DNA from: Channa striata
Taxonomy: Eukaryota; Chordata; Actinopteri; Anabantiformes; Channidae
DNA length: 64,000 nt
Assembly (NCBI GenBank): GCA_033026295.1
Contig: CM065169.1
Span: 8,910,462 to 8,974,461, forward strand
Direction of reading: 5' to 3'
Position numbers and translations under genes: made by a program. The notes beneath the pieces are model-generated. The model was not told where the DNA came from, ran no database searches, and was given only the letters and a program-made list of their open reading frames with translations. Positions 1 through 11,785 of the stretch are shown here, in pieces. Numbering within the stretch: the stretch's first letter is position 1; every line of letters begins with the position of its first letter.

Positions 1-666
1 AATTGTAATTCATTATTGATAGTTTGAAATAGTGTTTATAGCAATCATAATCTATCATTATTAGTTATTATTACTACTACTGCAACAGTGGGCTACTTCA
101 CCTCTGGTATTAGATCTTGTTTTAAACTAGATGACTTATATCTATAAGCATTATTGACTTATCCATTCATCCATGAATTATCCATTCAATATTTATATAT
201 TTTTGACTCAATTGTTCACTAATAAATAAAACCGATGCTGCAGATATGTTTCTAGTAATGTTACAAATGTTATGTGCCGTTATGTGCCTATGCATGCATT
301 ATTATCAAGGGCAAATCAAATGGGGAACTTGCCTGGAAAACTTGTAACACAATGTGGACACGTGCTGCAATATCATACAATTTGTCTAAATCGGCTCAGA
401 GTCGAAACAATGAATTCTGCATCACTGGGGACGTAGCCGTAGCTTATGAGAGGACACAATTCTTAGCCTCGTGACTTTGCCTCCGTCATGTGATTACTGT
501 TTCATAATCTTGTGTTAGTTTAGGCAAATGTCAAAAGCTTTATTCAGTGACAATAATATGACCCTCGACCTTTCGCCCATTTTTCCTTTCAATTTTCCTC
601 CCCCTCCTTGTTTTTCCCTTTGACTCATCATATTTCTTTGTCTTTGCTTGCCTTCCTTGCCTCCAG
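1..666 (+). other. Intron of the SLC13-family gene (no exon recognised)
   Basis: This stretch lies upstream of the first recognisable SLC13 exon and ends in a long pyrimidine tract and CAG acceptor (about 577-666). I see no coding exon on either strand. It is AT-rich and is best read as the 3' part of an intron of the gene that enters from the left edge. Confidence 0.7.
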
Positions 667-1136
667 TCAGAGACTCTGCACATCAACCCCCTCCACACTT
701 TGATCCCTTCCACCATGTGTGTGTCATTTGGGGTCATGCTCCCAGTGGGGAACCCCCCCAACGCCATTGTCTTCAGTTATGGCCACGTGCAGATCAGTGA
801 CATGGTACGCACCCACACGCACACACAAAGTGACGGGCTGTTTCTGCACCTGCAGCATCAAAAGGCTCGAGAGTACAGTCTGTCACAGTTGTTTTATGTA
901 ATCAGAACAACAAACATTTTTTTTAACTCTTTCTTAACTTGATGAATGTGGAAAACTTGATATTTTAATACCTTTCTTCCTCCGCCTTTTCTTTTCTCCA
1001 GGTGAAAGCAGGTTTCGGGGTCAACCTTATCGGCGTGGCAGTGGTTATGCTGGCCATCACCACGTGGGGCATTCCCCTGTTTAACCTGACCGAGTTCCCA
1101 GCCTGGGCAGTGGCCAGAAACGTCACTGGAAGCTAA
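667..1136 (+). CDS. slc13a4: SLC13-family sodium/anion cotransporter, last two coding exons (slc13a4-like; partial)
   Basis: Exon 667-804 (46 codons) and exon 1002-1136 (44 codons plus TAA) are both phase 0 and join through a GT-AG intron at 805-1001. The first exon contains VMLPVGNPPNAIVFSYGH, the conserved signature near the C terminus of the SLC13 (DASS) family of plasma-membrane sodium-coupled sulfate, dicarboxylate and citrate transporters. The second exon encodes the last transmembrane helix (GVNLIGVAVVMLAITTWG) and a short tail ending in an N-glycosylation-like NVTGS. Family membership is clear. The paralogue is less so: TWG, PAWA and the final NxT tail fit my memory of SLC13A4 better than SLC13A1, which is also close. 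Only about 90 residues of some 600 are in the window. Confidence 0.8.
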
Positions 1137-3060
1137 TAACCAATGAATGGGTGGGGGTAAAGGCATGGAGATGGGATGAATCAGAGAAGGACTTCAATGA
1201 TTCTGTGAGGACACACATCAAGAAAAATGACATGTTATCTCTCAAGAGGATGGTCTTGCTCAGAGTTTAGCCCTTTCTTGGAATGGTTAGACGGGATATA
1301 AAGGAGGAAGATGGGTGGAGGGAAGGAGCAGAAAAAGAGGAGGGAAAAACACTACCTGTTGCTTAGATTTAGGAATTATATTTTCATCTACTGTAAGAGC
1401 TTTTTACAAAGTCAGATTGAGACTCTCTTTTAATAAATCACTGAAAATGCCACTAAAAGCTACACATGTTCAAGGTGATCATGAACTGATATTTTAAGTT
1501 GTGATTTATAACAGAAGCTGCCTGGAAAGTGTTTTTTTAGAACCACAACACGCCTTCTTCTACAGGTTAGTTGCTATTCTGATAGAAATAAGCTACACGG
1601 CCATTTGAACCAAGCCTCTTTGTACTGCGTGTTTGTTGAATTACTGCCGCACTTAAATGTGGCGATTGTAAACCAGGTCAGATACGTTGCAACACAGATC
1701 GAAGGTTTGCCGAGGCCTTGGTTACAGTGTAAGACAGAGCTGACTACTGTAGGAAAGCGAGACCGATGCATTGAAAGAGGCTTCTACTATGGTTGTCACA
1801 GTACTGTAAACCGTTCAGATTTACCCAGTATTTTTTCATAAAAATCTATATAAACTGTTAGGAAACTTGTGTGTGTGCTGTTAGGCTTATGAGCTATTCA
1901 TAGATGCCCTGTAATGTTTTCAAAATCTAGTTCTTTTAATATCTTATGTGTTTACCAAAGTTTTTAAGCTGATTTTGTGCCATATTACACTGTGAACATG
2001 TTAGTATTTTTTGTTTCTTGGCCCACATTTACTTTCGTACCTTGCAGCACAGCTGGTGCCTTTACCATTTTTTATGCCCGTCACATTACACTGTAACATG
2101 ACGTTCTGTTGTGGGAATCTAACCTTCAACCCTGACAGTGTTAGTGCCTCGCTGTAGCCTCAACAGTTAAGTTCATTATTGTTCTCAAATCATAGAAAAA
2201 AAGCATTACTGATTTTTGTCGTTTGTCTTAATCTATGTAAACTGTGCCTGTACTTGACATGACCATAATATCAAATGTATACTGTACTGTATGTTTAATG
2301 CAGAAAGTCTCAGTTCCTTTGACTTATCCCACCGTATGTCTCGGTTTCTGAGCTTTTCTTTTCCTGTTTACCTTTTTTTTGTTATTTTAGTTTTTTCACA
2401 CACTAATGCCAATATTCATTTATTCAGCTGCTTATGAATCTACAAACATGGCCCACTGTGATCTCCTGAGGTACTTTGATTTTGACCAGTTGTTTTTCTT
2501 ATTTAATAGATCTGAAATATACACCATTAGACGATGAAGTCATATCTGAATCTTAATCTGGCTGCAGTTGGAAAGTGCTTAAACAAGGCTTAACCAAAAT
2601 CAGTTGCTGCAGTAGTTATCACAAAAACATATTTTTATAACTTATATTAGATGTTAAGCAACAGGATGATCGTGCTTGGTCCTAATCTGTTTTCAAAAAG
2701 GTGTCTATTGGCATGTGAACACAGAAAGAAATGCAGATTTAAGGGGCTACTCTCAAGGCTTCAAAATCTGAGTTGATGTTAAATCCAAAGCATTTATTTA
2801 AGAGAGACTGAGTGAGCACAGAGTTGTATGGTGCAGCAGTTCAATCAAACATCAAATCACAGTAACGTTTGTTAGTTTAAAGGTTTGCATGTTAACACAG
2901 TACTGTGCAAAAATGTAAAATATATGCTTTATATTTTTACAGAAAAGTAATTTGTGGCTTTTTTATGTCACTGCATGATAAGTGAAGGTATGGCGTTGTA
3001 GCAGTGACCTTTGACATGGGGGCCACACTTCTTTGTAAATAAATATTTGTAATATAATGT
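1137..3060 (+). other. Putative 3' UTR of the SLC13-family gene
   Basis: AT-rich non-coding sequence follows the TAA at 1134-1136 and has no supportable exon on either strand. AATAAA occurs at 1432-1437 and again at 3038-3043. The second lies just before a GT-rich stretch, so I place the likely main cleavage site near 3060, giving a UTR of about 1.9 kb. Use of the proximal site would give a short UTR of about 0.3 kb. The transcript end is inferred only. Confidence 0.5.
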
Positions 3061-3215
3061 GCCTTAGGTTGTTTCCAAATGACCTGTACTATTCCTGAAT
3101 TTTATGTCTACCTTGATGTTTCACTCATATCCAGATGAAAATAGAGTTAGGGGAATACATTATCCATGTACAACAATAAAACCACTAAAACCAGCAATTG
3201 TATTTCCTATAGCAT

Positions 3216-3757
3216 TTTATTGCATATGTACAACACCACACATCAGTCCCAGATTTAGGATTTTGCTTAAACAATATTACTGTCCTGGAATTTAAAAGAT
3301 ATAGAATCACATTCCAGTCATTTAGTCACCTTCGTGGAGCAGCGCTGTTGTAGCCAAATGGGTGGTTTGAACACACAGACTGTTGTCATGTGGCAGAACA
3401 CCACTCTATCCCAAACACAATAAAAATGCTACTTACAGAAACACAGAAGAGGGGGGCACTCAGCACAAACCAGAAATTGTTTGTTTTCGCCTCTACAGTT
3501 TCAGGAAAAGTGCTGATCACGAATGAGACCCTGTGTGAGTCCAGGGTGTACACTGCCTCTTTCGTCCCTTGTGCTGCCATTTGGAACTGCTGTACAAATA
3601 AATAAAACAGAAGTACTCTGACCACAATAAAGGTAGAACACTCCTCTCCATGTCCAGCACCTGACCTTTTTCTGAATAAGCCTAATAGTCAGTTCGACTG
3701 TAGACTTTGACAGTGGAACTGCTGTCCAGCAGTGGTTATGATGGCTGCTGGGGTCCT
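3216..3757 (-). other. coa6: Putative 3' UTR of coa6
   Basis: This minus-strand sequence runs from the coa6 stop codon to a minus-strand AATAAA (TTTATT on the plus strand at 3216-3221). Small overlapping ORFs at 3386-3625 on both strands have no recognisable domain and are probably chance ORFs. The proposed end is about 150 bp from the proposed end of the SLC13 transcript, so the two genes converge closely. Confidence 0.45.
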
Positions 3758-4141
3758 TCAGCCTGGGCGAAAACCTTCTGTCTGGATCTTCTCTTTGTAT
3801 TTCAAAAAGTCTCTCCTCTTGTTGAAATATTTCACCTGTCAGGATTGAAAGTAAAGATTCATTTAGAGGTTCATTTAGAGGTCATACAGAGTTCATCTGA
3901 TTTAAGTGTATTTTCTTAAATAGCCAGTGTTCATATATATTCTAATAAAAAAAAAAACACTAAATCTTTATTTTTTAATAAAAAGGCCACAGCTTACCCA
4001 CTGAGCAGGACATTTGGTCTCAAACTCATTCATGAACCTTTGGCAGGATTTAACTTGGTCGTTATTGTCATCCAGACATTTCCACAGCTGGTCCCTGGCA
4101 TCCCAGCAGGCTTTTCTCTCCGCTGAATTTGGAGCTGCCAT
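3758..4141 (-). CDS. coa6: Cytochrome c oxidase assembly factor 6 (COA6), complete coding sequence in two exons
   Basis: The first coding exon is 4141-3998 (48 codons from ATG). A gtaag donor and a cag acceptor bound the intron 3997-3836. The last exon is 3835-3758 (25 codons plus TGA). The 73-residue product begins MAAPNSAERKACW and ends in KRRDFLKYKEKIQTEGF-type sequence, matching vertebrate COA6 in order and length. Cysteines fall at 12, 22, 33 and 44, giving a CX9C and a CX10C motif, the unusual pair that marks COA6 among intermembrane-space CHCH proteins. The family acts in the mitochondrial intermembrane space in copper delivery to the CuA site of COX2 with the SCO proteins. A splice acceptor just upstream of the ATG (near 4154) implies a further non-coding 5' exon. 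The gene is convergent with the SLC13 gene. Confidence 0.93.
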
Positions 4142-4459
4142 CTCTGCTTGGCTCTAGGTCACAAATACAAAGGTGGGATCTGTCAACACAGGGGCTTAGA
4201 ACCCGCTGTTATAAGATAGAACTGCAGACGATCATGACACAGATCCCAGAAAGGTAGGTGTTGGTCAATTACTGTGAATGGATCACGTTTCGTTACCTAC
4301 GTGACACCACTGCACTAGCTTCCGTTTGTTACCTGAATGCAACTGATCGGCCTGACTGATCATCCATCACCCTGCAACTTTCACGAGGTGACAGTTGTTG
4401 CCAGTCATATTAGAAATTTAACTCACTAACATTCACTCACCAAATGAAGGATCAAAATC

Positions 4460-4700
4460 TCCCACCGTTGCGATCCGCACTGCTCTTTGCTTCCGTCACT
4501 GCATAAAAATAATTTTAAAAAAAAACGGACGCAATACAACTGCTGAAGTAAACGCAGAAAAACTTTTGTAACCTATTTAGGTCCACCAGCGCCTGTCGAA
4601 GTGAAGGACGCGCAGAGCGGCACTTCCTTGTCGCTGGGCGATGACGTCAATGCGCAATTAAAAAAACGTACCAGGTGATGGCGCACTTTAATTAGATATC
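4460..4700 (-). promoter_or_regulatory. coa6: coa6 promoter with CRE and ETS motifs
   Basis: This is the only CpG-containing segment upstream of coa6. It holds a perfect palindromic cAMP response element TGACGTCA at 4642-4649, an ETS-type CACTTCCT at 4621-4628 and a C/EBP-like TGCGCAAT at 4651-4658. ETS and CRE sites without an obvious TATA box are typical of housekeeping mitochondrial genes. The start site probably lies between about 4480 and 4640. No gene was recognised on the opposite side, so there is no evidence that the promoter is bidirectional. Confidence 0.6.
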
Positions 4701-5345
4701 AAGCGCGAGCGGGGCCACAGTCACGTTCTACCTTTATTTGTGAATAAATTATTTATTTATTGTGACACGTAAATCAATTTTAGTTTAGAAGCTGGTTTTC
4801 AACACAACACGACAACGTTTGTAAGTTGAGTAGCAGTTTTCCTCAGGCTGATATGAATATGATAGATGTAACTGGAATTTCAGACGCTGACATGTTAGCT
4901 AACGTTCCTCTGCATGAAATTTCTAGTAATATTTTGTTTATTAAAAAAACGGCAACTAATTAGGGTCAACGTTATGTTCCGTTCTAAATTATAGCAGCAT
5001 TTGTCAAACACACAAGAACCCCATTCATATTCAATAACCAGATACAGAAAGTCGAGTTAAGATATTGACACATTCCAAATAAATATTTAAAAGAAGAACC
5101 TTTACATACTTAACTTACAACATGCATAAGCTTAAAATAAATTACAGGTTCCAGAATATTTTACATTTGACAGATTTTACAGAATACCAAGAATAAAGGT
5201 AACAATCAAAATCAAGTATGGACTTACCAATAGCATTTAAATTAAATTATGAACATGGTACAGAGAAACTGAACTTTAAAAGAATTATTGATGTTTTTGT
5301 GCAGTTACCATGGTCTTAACAGCTCAGTAATACAAAGTCTAAAGA

Positions 5346-5640
5346 AAACAATACTCAAATATGAAAGAGGATATCACAGACTATTAGAATATTCAAGAAC
5401 AGGACATTTTACTGTAGCATTTGACCTCTGAATATGGAACCTGGCTCTGAATCTTCAGCGACCTATTGCCAACGTCACTTATTTGCTTGCACCACAGCAA
5501 TAAATAGTGTTTGGAAAACAGTACTTAAATATGACAGAGGATATCGCAGATTATTATAATGCTCAATATTAAGAAATTTCACTGTAGCATTTGTTTTAAT
5601 TTACCACTGAAAAATGGCAACCTGACACAGAATAAAAAAG
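5346..5640. repeat. Degenerate two-copy tandem duplication, period about 170 bp
   Basis: Two related blocks start at 5346 and 5516. Both share AAACA, an AATATGA-like stretch, GAGGATATC, a CAGA..ATTA segment and ACTGTAGCATTTG in the same order, with later weaker similarity (ATGGAACCTGG against ATGGCAACCTG). The spacing is 170 bp. Divergence is high, so this is an old local duplication or two copies of an unknown dispersed repeat. Confidence 0.7.
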
Positions 5641-6222
5641 CTTCACTTTTGCTCATTATCCGGAATATGCACGTCAACATGGTAGAGTGTGTGTCCTCTC
5701 TTTAAAAAAAGGAAAAAAAGCAGTTTAGAATCATAATGATATAGTAAATTAATACAATAAAAAATACAATACAAAAATATGCAGGATTTTAAATCTGTTA
5801 ATTAACTTTTTGCCACATCACCGGAGGCTGAAAGTTCGAATTTTTCATTTTTGCATATATTTGCATTTCATTGTAATCAAACCAGAAAACTTTTCCTTTT
5901 GCAGAAGCATCTTTTATCCCCTGCATAAGAGCTGCTTGTACTGAGCAATGTGAATTTATAATCTACTTTGTGTGTGTGTGTTAGCTTGGTGAGTAAAGGC
6001 AAAATGAAAATGTGTGTAGTTGATTAACTCTCTCTCCTTCTCACTTTTTCTTCCTCCATCAGCCATAGTGACTGAGAATAGCCCCACTGGTTGCCATGGT
6101 GCCACACAGCAATCCATCTCAATACGTGTGCTTGTGCAGACTGAAGGGAATAAAACAAAACAAGCGCTCTGATGCTGGGGTGAAGTGCACGCCCCCTTCT
6201 TAGGAAAGTAAGTGTTTGTCAC

Positions 6223-6242
6223 TGTGTGTGTGTGTGTGTGTG
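6223..6242. repeat. (TG)10 microsatellite
   Basis: An uninterrupted TG dinucleotide run that creates spurious Val/Cys-rich ORFs on the plus strand. Confidence 0.9.
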
Positions 6243-9200
6243 ACTCGAGTGTGTCTCTCTGACTGCTTCAGAGACAATTCGCTGAGCTGTTTATGTCATA
6301 CACCATGTACTGGCCTCACTTCAAGTTTGTTTCCTCTAGTTCTCGTGGGTGTTTTCATTTTAATGTTCACCAGTACAAAAATTTTAGACCAAAGTTCCTG
6401 TGGAAGAGGACTCTGAAAAACTTTGTCTCTTATGTGTGTGAGCACATTTTCACACAGTATCTACAAGGAAAGTAATGCTGTGATTTTGGCTCTCACTGTT
6501 CTGCTCTCAGTGATACTTTAAAAAAAGGTTTAGGGAATGAAAGTCACTTTATGGGGATGGAAAATGAATTGTAAATTGTTTTAAAACTCAGTAGCTGTAG
6601 GTGTCAGTGGCAGCAGCTGGTTTGTACCATGATGTTGACTTACTAATGTTGGCCAAAGACTTACTGTACATTTTGCGGGTTTTCATTTATCTGCACTTAT
6701 TTAGATGTCCAAATTAACTTTAATCACTAAATACTCAACTCTCTGGCCTCTGTTTTGTGATTTTGGCATTAGTTTTTGTTATTTGGTTTCAGTGAATTAT
6801 ATTGCTGTCTGGATACAAGGTTCTTTTTAATGCTCTTTCGTCTTTACCATGTGTCTTGGACGGAATACATTATTACCTGCCTCAACTAAACTGGTGCGCA
6901 CCACAACCTTCAATTTATTTTATTTTTTGTTTAAACTGGACATAAAAATCAACAGTAAGGGTTTCGAAACATATGCTGTGTTTTGAAAAGAACAGGACCT
7001 CTCATATTCTGAAAGTCTTGTTCTCGGAGTGGCTAAAAAAGCCTGCTTAACATTGTTCCTGTTTTGTGAGAGACACAGGCTTTCTGCAAACATGAAATAG
7101 ATTCTGTAGCTCTGTGGAAATATAGCTGAATTTTGAAGAATAACAAACATCTGCACTATAGCTATTGTTTCATATTGTATTTGACAAACAAGTTTGACAG
7201 CACACTGCAGAAGTAAAAACTGAACAGTAACAATGATAGAGACTAAATACAAAAATATGGACTAATCATGTTTCACTAAGCTACAGTATCACATTTCTAA
7301 GCAGAATTAAATATTGTGTCATGACCTTATCTCCCATACAAATGGGGACTAGCACGGACATCTATTTTCATCAAACAGTCTTGCTTAAAAAAACATGACT
7401 TTATTGTAAATCATTTAAATTTCTGTAGATATCTGTACATCTAATGTAGTTTTAATGATCTTTGACCCTCGAGAATGAGTCTTCTTTACCACTTCTCTCC
7501 TGCTTGCATTACAACTGTCACCCTCATGTAAATTTTACATATTAAACGTAGCCATTAGTGGGATTTGAACTTTAATCCTGGCAGTGTCATGCAGGATGTT
7601 ATGTGATGCAGACTGTCACCAACATGTTGCTCTCGTATAGTAAGCTGTGAGTTTACATGCTGTGTCGGAGAGGCTGCCATTAGACTCTGGAATCTGTTGG
7701 TGTTGTTTTCCCATTTTGCTTGATACAAATTCTTTGGCTTTGGTATCTTTGGCATTTGATCCACAGGGTCATTTTAAAGTTAATAAAAGCCACTAAAGCA
7801 TTACATTTTCCTTCTTTTGCAATATTGCCAATATTGTAGTCATCTGAGGTAAATATTTGAAAGATAAAGAGACACAGTTATATGGTAGCAGTATGATGTA
7901 TTATAATTTTTTAGCCATTGGTAGTAAAGTAAAAATAACAGCTTGAAACAGCTGGAAAATCCCTTTGAATTTTGAAATGAGTATCTCCAGTATGAGATGC
8001 CTATCAGGTTACATAATAGAGAAGCTGGCATCAGAGTCAGGAGCAAAGGGCTTGTCTCATTACCTACCATGCCTCACAAGCTGTACAAAAAACATGAATG
8101 CATGAATGGGTATGTTTGTGTCATGGATTGGATTGTTAATTTACTAGGGCAACCTGGCAACCCAGTGTCACTTAGCTAGTGGGGAAAAGAAGTTTCTGAA
8201 GTGGTCATGAGCCTGCTGTGTCTTGTCAGTCAGTGTCAGTTCAGCCAGGATGTCAAGAGAAGGATGACAGTCCTTGAGACAGAACAGTGAGTGAGAGATG
8301 GATAAAGATACAGTTGCAATGGGCTTGTCATTTACATTGTAAATCCCACATGAGGCTTAGATGGAAAGCTGTCAGTGTTACTACAGTGGCTTAAAGGCAG
8401 TAATAGACGTTAACCTCTATCCACAGTGAGCCCTTATACAAAACGAAGACCTTTTTGCTTCCCTAAGCTGTTTTGATTTCACTTTGTCACAGTCCACTTT
8501 GACTGCTGTCCTAATTGTTTGGTAGCTGTGTGTTTAGGTTTTTTTTGGTTATAGCTGCCTTTTGACCATCACCACACCTCCCATATTAATAAGTCGGAGA
8601 AATACATCAACAAAACAACACAACAAAGGTTATACAAATACATGCAATACATACAAAAACACAACCAATTTCATTCAAGTGAATCTGGGGAGGTGTTCTT
8701 TTAAATGATGTAAATTTGTAATAATCCTGAAATGCATTCTACTATACTTTATTTACTCAGTGCTGATAGAAACTCTCAAGTAAACACCTTAGTCTGATTC
8801 ACTGGAGGAATAATGGGAGTTTATATAAATTAGTATGCAGAACATGACCTACAAGTCCCAGCCCTTCAATTTTTACCATGTGGTAAAGGTGGTCATGTTG
8901 TTCAGATGGCTGTGCATCGTAGTACGTGGTAATCCTCATTCTTCTCATTATACGCAGGGAACGTCTCATGTGTGGGATGAGTCATGCTGTATGACTTTAA
9001 GATCTGTGGTGGAACCTTTAGTCTTCCAGGAAGGTAAATGTCAGATCACAGACACACATACTCTGTAAAAAGGCCACAACACACACTTAAAGACACACAA
9101 TCTTGCTCTCTTTTTCAGTTCTACTCTCAGAAACACACGGGCACTGGAAGGCAACTTGTACTGTTTTCTAAACCCTTTTGATGCCGATGATAAATGACAA

Positions 9201-10704
9201 CCATGACATTACTCTGCTCTCCACAACAAATCAGATTCCAGGCTCTTTGATTCCTCATCATTTTTTTCCCTTTTAAAGACATTATCCTTAAAGGGATTAT
9301 GAATCTAAAGATTAAGAGTTTATTGATTACTAAATGGAGAAGATTCGCCCTAAAGGAACATTTTCCTTTCACAGTGACACAGAGGACCAAGGCCTGTCTC
9401 CTAATCAATGACATACAAACACTGCCTATAATGAGTAGATCCTTGGACAGTGTTGAACTGAAACGTTTACTTGCACACTAGCATTAATTAACGGCCATAC
9501 ACACCAGACATGCAGAATTAACAGCCCACACGCACAGACCTGCAGTATGTTGCTCCCTGGCATGCATCGAATACCGTTGGCATCACTCCCTCACTCACAC
9601 GTATCGACCAGTATTTGTTAGCTCAGTGGTGTCCAGGATACTGACCTCCAGTTGCCTCTGCTGGAAGTCAATATCACCATCAACTCTGCATCCAACGTCA
9701 TGGCAACAAGGGTTTGGGCACACACATGGCACACACTGACGCCCACACATAAACAAAGTGTCATGTCCGTACAGGGATAAATGTTTAAATATCATGTTTC
9801 CAAATGCTGATTATTTACTACAATAATTGTTGCACCAATGACTTTGTAAATTCAACTTATTACTTATATATACTAAACTTAATTTGTTATCAGATGCTGT
9901 TAAGTGGACTGAAACGATAAATTTATTAATGTTTGCATTTGTCTGTATCAGTCTATTTAAGATTAGAGATGTCTCGACATGGAATGTGGTGTCCCTGGGC
10001 TGCAGAGCAGTAATCAGACATAATCGTCCTCTCTTTAAATCGCCTTCTGCAGTTTTGACTCCTTTCTATGGTCTTGCGCAAAGCTTCTATAAAATGTGGT
10101 CCGTGGCCTCTTAGGATAATTTGCGCGTTGAACACAGCAGGGCCTATTACTTGACAGTTGATGAATTAAATTAATTCCTGTTGAGTTGGTGATTTTGTTT
10201 CACTTGTGGTAAATTCACAGTCAAAGAGCAGAGAGAAAGAGAGAGCAAACACGTAATCCATAATCCATAGCAGCCAGCTTTCCACACAGGATGTGAAAAG
10301 CTCAGTACATTGTGCAGGAGGTGGCAACACATTATAATAACGCATCATACAGCTTGGCTCTTTATAACATGTGTGTTTTGTGAGCTGATGTCGCTTTGGT
10401 TTCTTTTCTCTTTATATGCAGGCTGTATTATTGAGCTTCAGACCAAAAAAGTCTGTGTGTGTATGAATGTGCATTTTTTTGTCTGTGTGTATTTATTACA
10501 TAACACTCAAGAAGAGCTTTTTTTCTGCAGCATTCATTGTACTCTGTTTTCTCTATTTTTGTCTGGGATTACGCAAACTGATGCCACAATCAACATGTTG
10601 TTAACACACACAGACTTATATCCCGGAAGCACAAAGCCAGACGGGATATTGTAACAAGCATCCGCAAAAATGTTGGTCCAACAAGCGAGACAGTGTTCCC
10701 GCCT

Positions 10705-10775
10705 GAATTAAAGAGGATTATCTCTCTTAATTTATGCTAATTAATGCACTCGGAGTAATGAGAGCAGCCCGTTAT
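10705..10775. promoter_or_regulatory. Candidate distal regulatory element rich in POU/homeobox-like sites
   Basis: The stretch contains a purine-rich GGATTATCTCTC segment followed by TTAATTTATGCTAATTAATG, which packs an octamer-like ATGCTAAT and two TAATTA homeobox cores, then GGAGTAATGAGAG. Its composition differs from the surrounding low-complexity DNA and resembles vertebrate conserved non-coding elements. It lies about 1 kb upstream of the ptprz1 start codon. The call is a judgement from motif density; conservation could not be tested. Confidence 0.3.
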
Positions 10776-10900
10776 TGTGTGACCAAAGCCTGTCTCACAC
10801 ACGCTCACAAACATTTAGAAGCTCCCACAGTGTGTTATTGCCCCACTGAAGCCTGTTGATTGTGGAACTGCACTCATTCTTTTTCTCAAGACATACACAG

Positions 10901-10902
<2 letters not shown>

Positions 10903-10934
<32 letters not shown>
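10903..10934. repeat. (AC)16 microsatellite
   Basis: A perfect AC run of 32 bp. It produces His/Thr-rich and Val/Cys-rich spurious ORFs on the two strands. Confidence 0.95.
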
Positions 10935-10937
<3 letters not shown>

Positions 10938-11449
10938 CATTGTGTACTTCATGGGAATCTTCAAGTTCCACCACTGCCAAATCTTACCATTATTACAAAT
11001 ACACACAGTGGTTCTGCTGTGGGACAGTCCTACATGCTGCTTGAGTTTAACAAACCGAGGCCCCTTTCACTGCTTTATACAGAATGCACAAGAAGATATT
11101 GTGAGGATCCTGCTATTTAGAGTTGGCTGCGTTTCTCTCTGGTCGCTCTTTCTGGGTTACTCCAATGAAACCTCACTGTGATATTCTGAGATGGAAAGCC
11201 TTTCTTGGCTATGATGACACTGCTCAGCCTACCTGTTGTTAGTCCATAGTTGGTTATTCTTATTTCCTATCTTGTTACAATAACCAGTACTGTGCAAATA
11301 AATATTGGTAATATTAAGTAGTTAACAGTGATGTATCGTGGCTGTATTTACTATACAGCATCCCCTGACAAACCAATCCACCAAAGAGAGAGTGGTAATG
11401 TTGTCATTGCTCTCACGCAGTCACATAATCAGAGCTGAAGCTGCAGACA

Positions 11450-11785
11450 CGCCGCGCTTGTTATAATATCATCAGAACGTTACGGAGACACTCGGTGGTT
11501 TCAATTAAGGGCAGTGGGCGGCGCACGCACAGCCTGCCTCTTACTGCGATACGTGCGTGCGCGTCTGGATCCGTCCAACCAGCCCCCGAGCCCGCACTCC
11601 TCAAACCAAACCGAGCCGAGCCGAGCCGAGCCAAACTGATTGGAGAATCCGGTCTTGCCACCGCGCAGAGAGGCAGCAGAGGTGGCGGAATGACCTGGTA
11701 GCGCATTTTTACGCACCCGACCCGCCGCCCGTCCCTTGTACAACCTCATCTTGCCTCCTTATTTTTAATTTTTGTCGCCGACACT
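11450..11785 (+). promoter_or_regulatory. ptprz1: ptprz1 promoter and 5' UTR, CpG-rich
   Basis: GC content and CpG density rise sharply here relative to the AT-rich flanks, as expected for a CpG-island promoter. The segment contains a CCGAG pentamer repeated four times (11611-11630) and an inverted CCAAT box (ATTGG, 11639-11643). The TSS cannot be fixed from sequence but should lie roughly in 11450-11650. The main ATG at 11786 has A at -3 (acactATGa), an adequate Kozak context. Confidence 0.65.
11690..11701 (+). other. Minimal upstream ORF (Met-Thr-Trp-stop) in the ptprz1 5' leader
   Basis: ATG ACC TGG TAG lies 96 nt upstream of the main start in the same frame, with G at -3 (ggaATGa). If transcription starts upstream of it, a scanning ribosome would meet this three-codon ORF first. 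Such short uORFs can lower translation of the main ORF. Whether it is in the mature leader is unknown. Confidence 0.4.

Larger units (their letters stand above)
4701..11449. other. Intergenic spacer between coa6 and ptprz1
   Basis: About 6.7 kb of AT-rich DNA with no coding exon I can support. Long ORFs here are short, lack domains or are made of microsatellite sequence. It holds a decayed two-copy duplication (5346-5640), a TG run (6223-6242), a CA run (10903-10934) and a homeobox/POU-rich patch (10705-10775). Non-coding exons of ptprz1 or distal regulatory DNA could lie here unseen. Confidence 0.6.

Noticed and set aside
3386..3625. Overlapping ORFs of 71-79 codons on both strands between SLC13 and coa6
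   Set aside because: No recognisable domain. They lie in the probable coa6 3' UTR and overlap each other antisense.
10815..11006. Val/Cys-rich and His/Thr-rich ORFs over CA/TG runs (also at 6216, 26878, 31873 and 37254)
   Set aside because: They are translations of dinucleotide microsatellites with no supporting splice or domain evidence.
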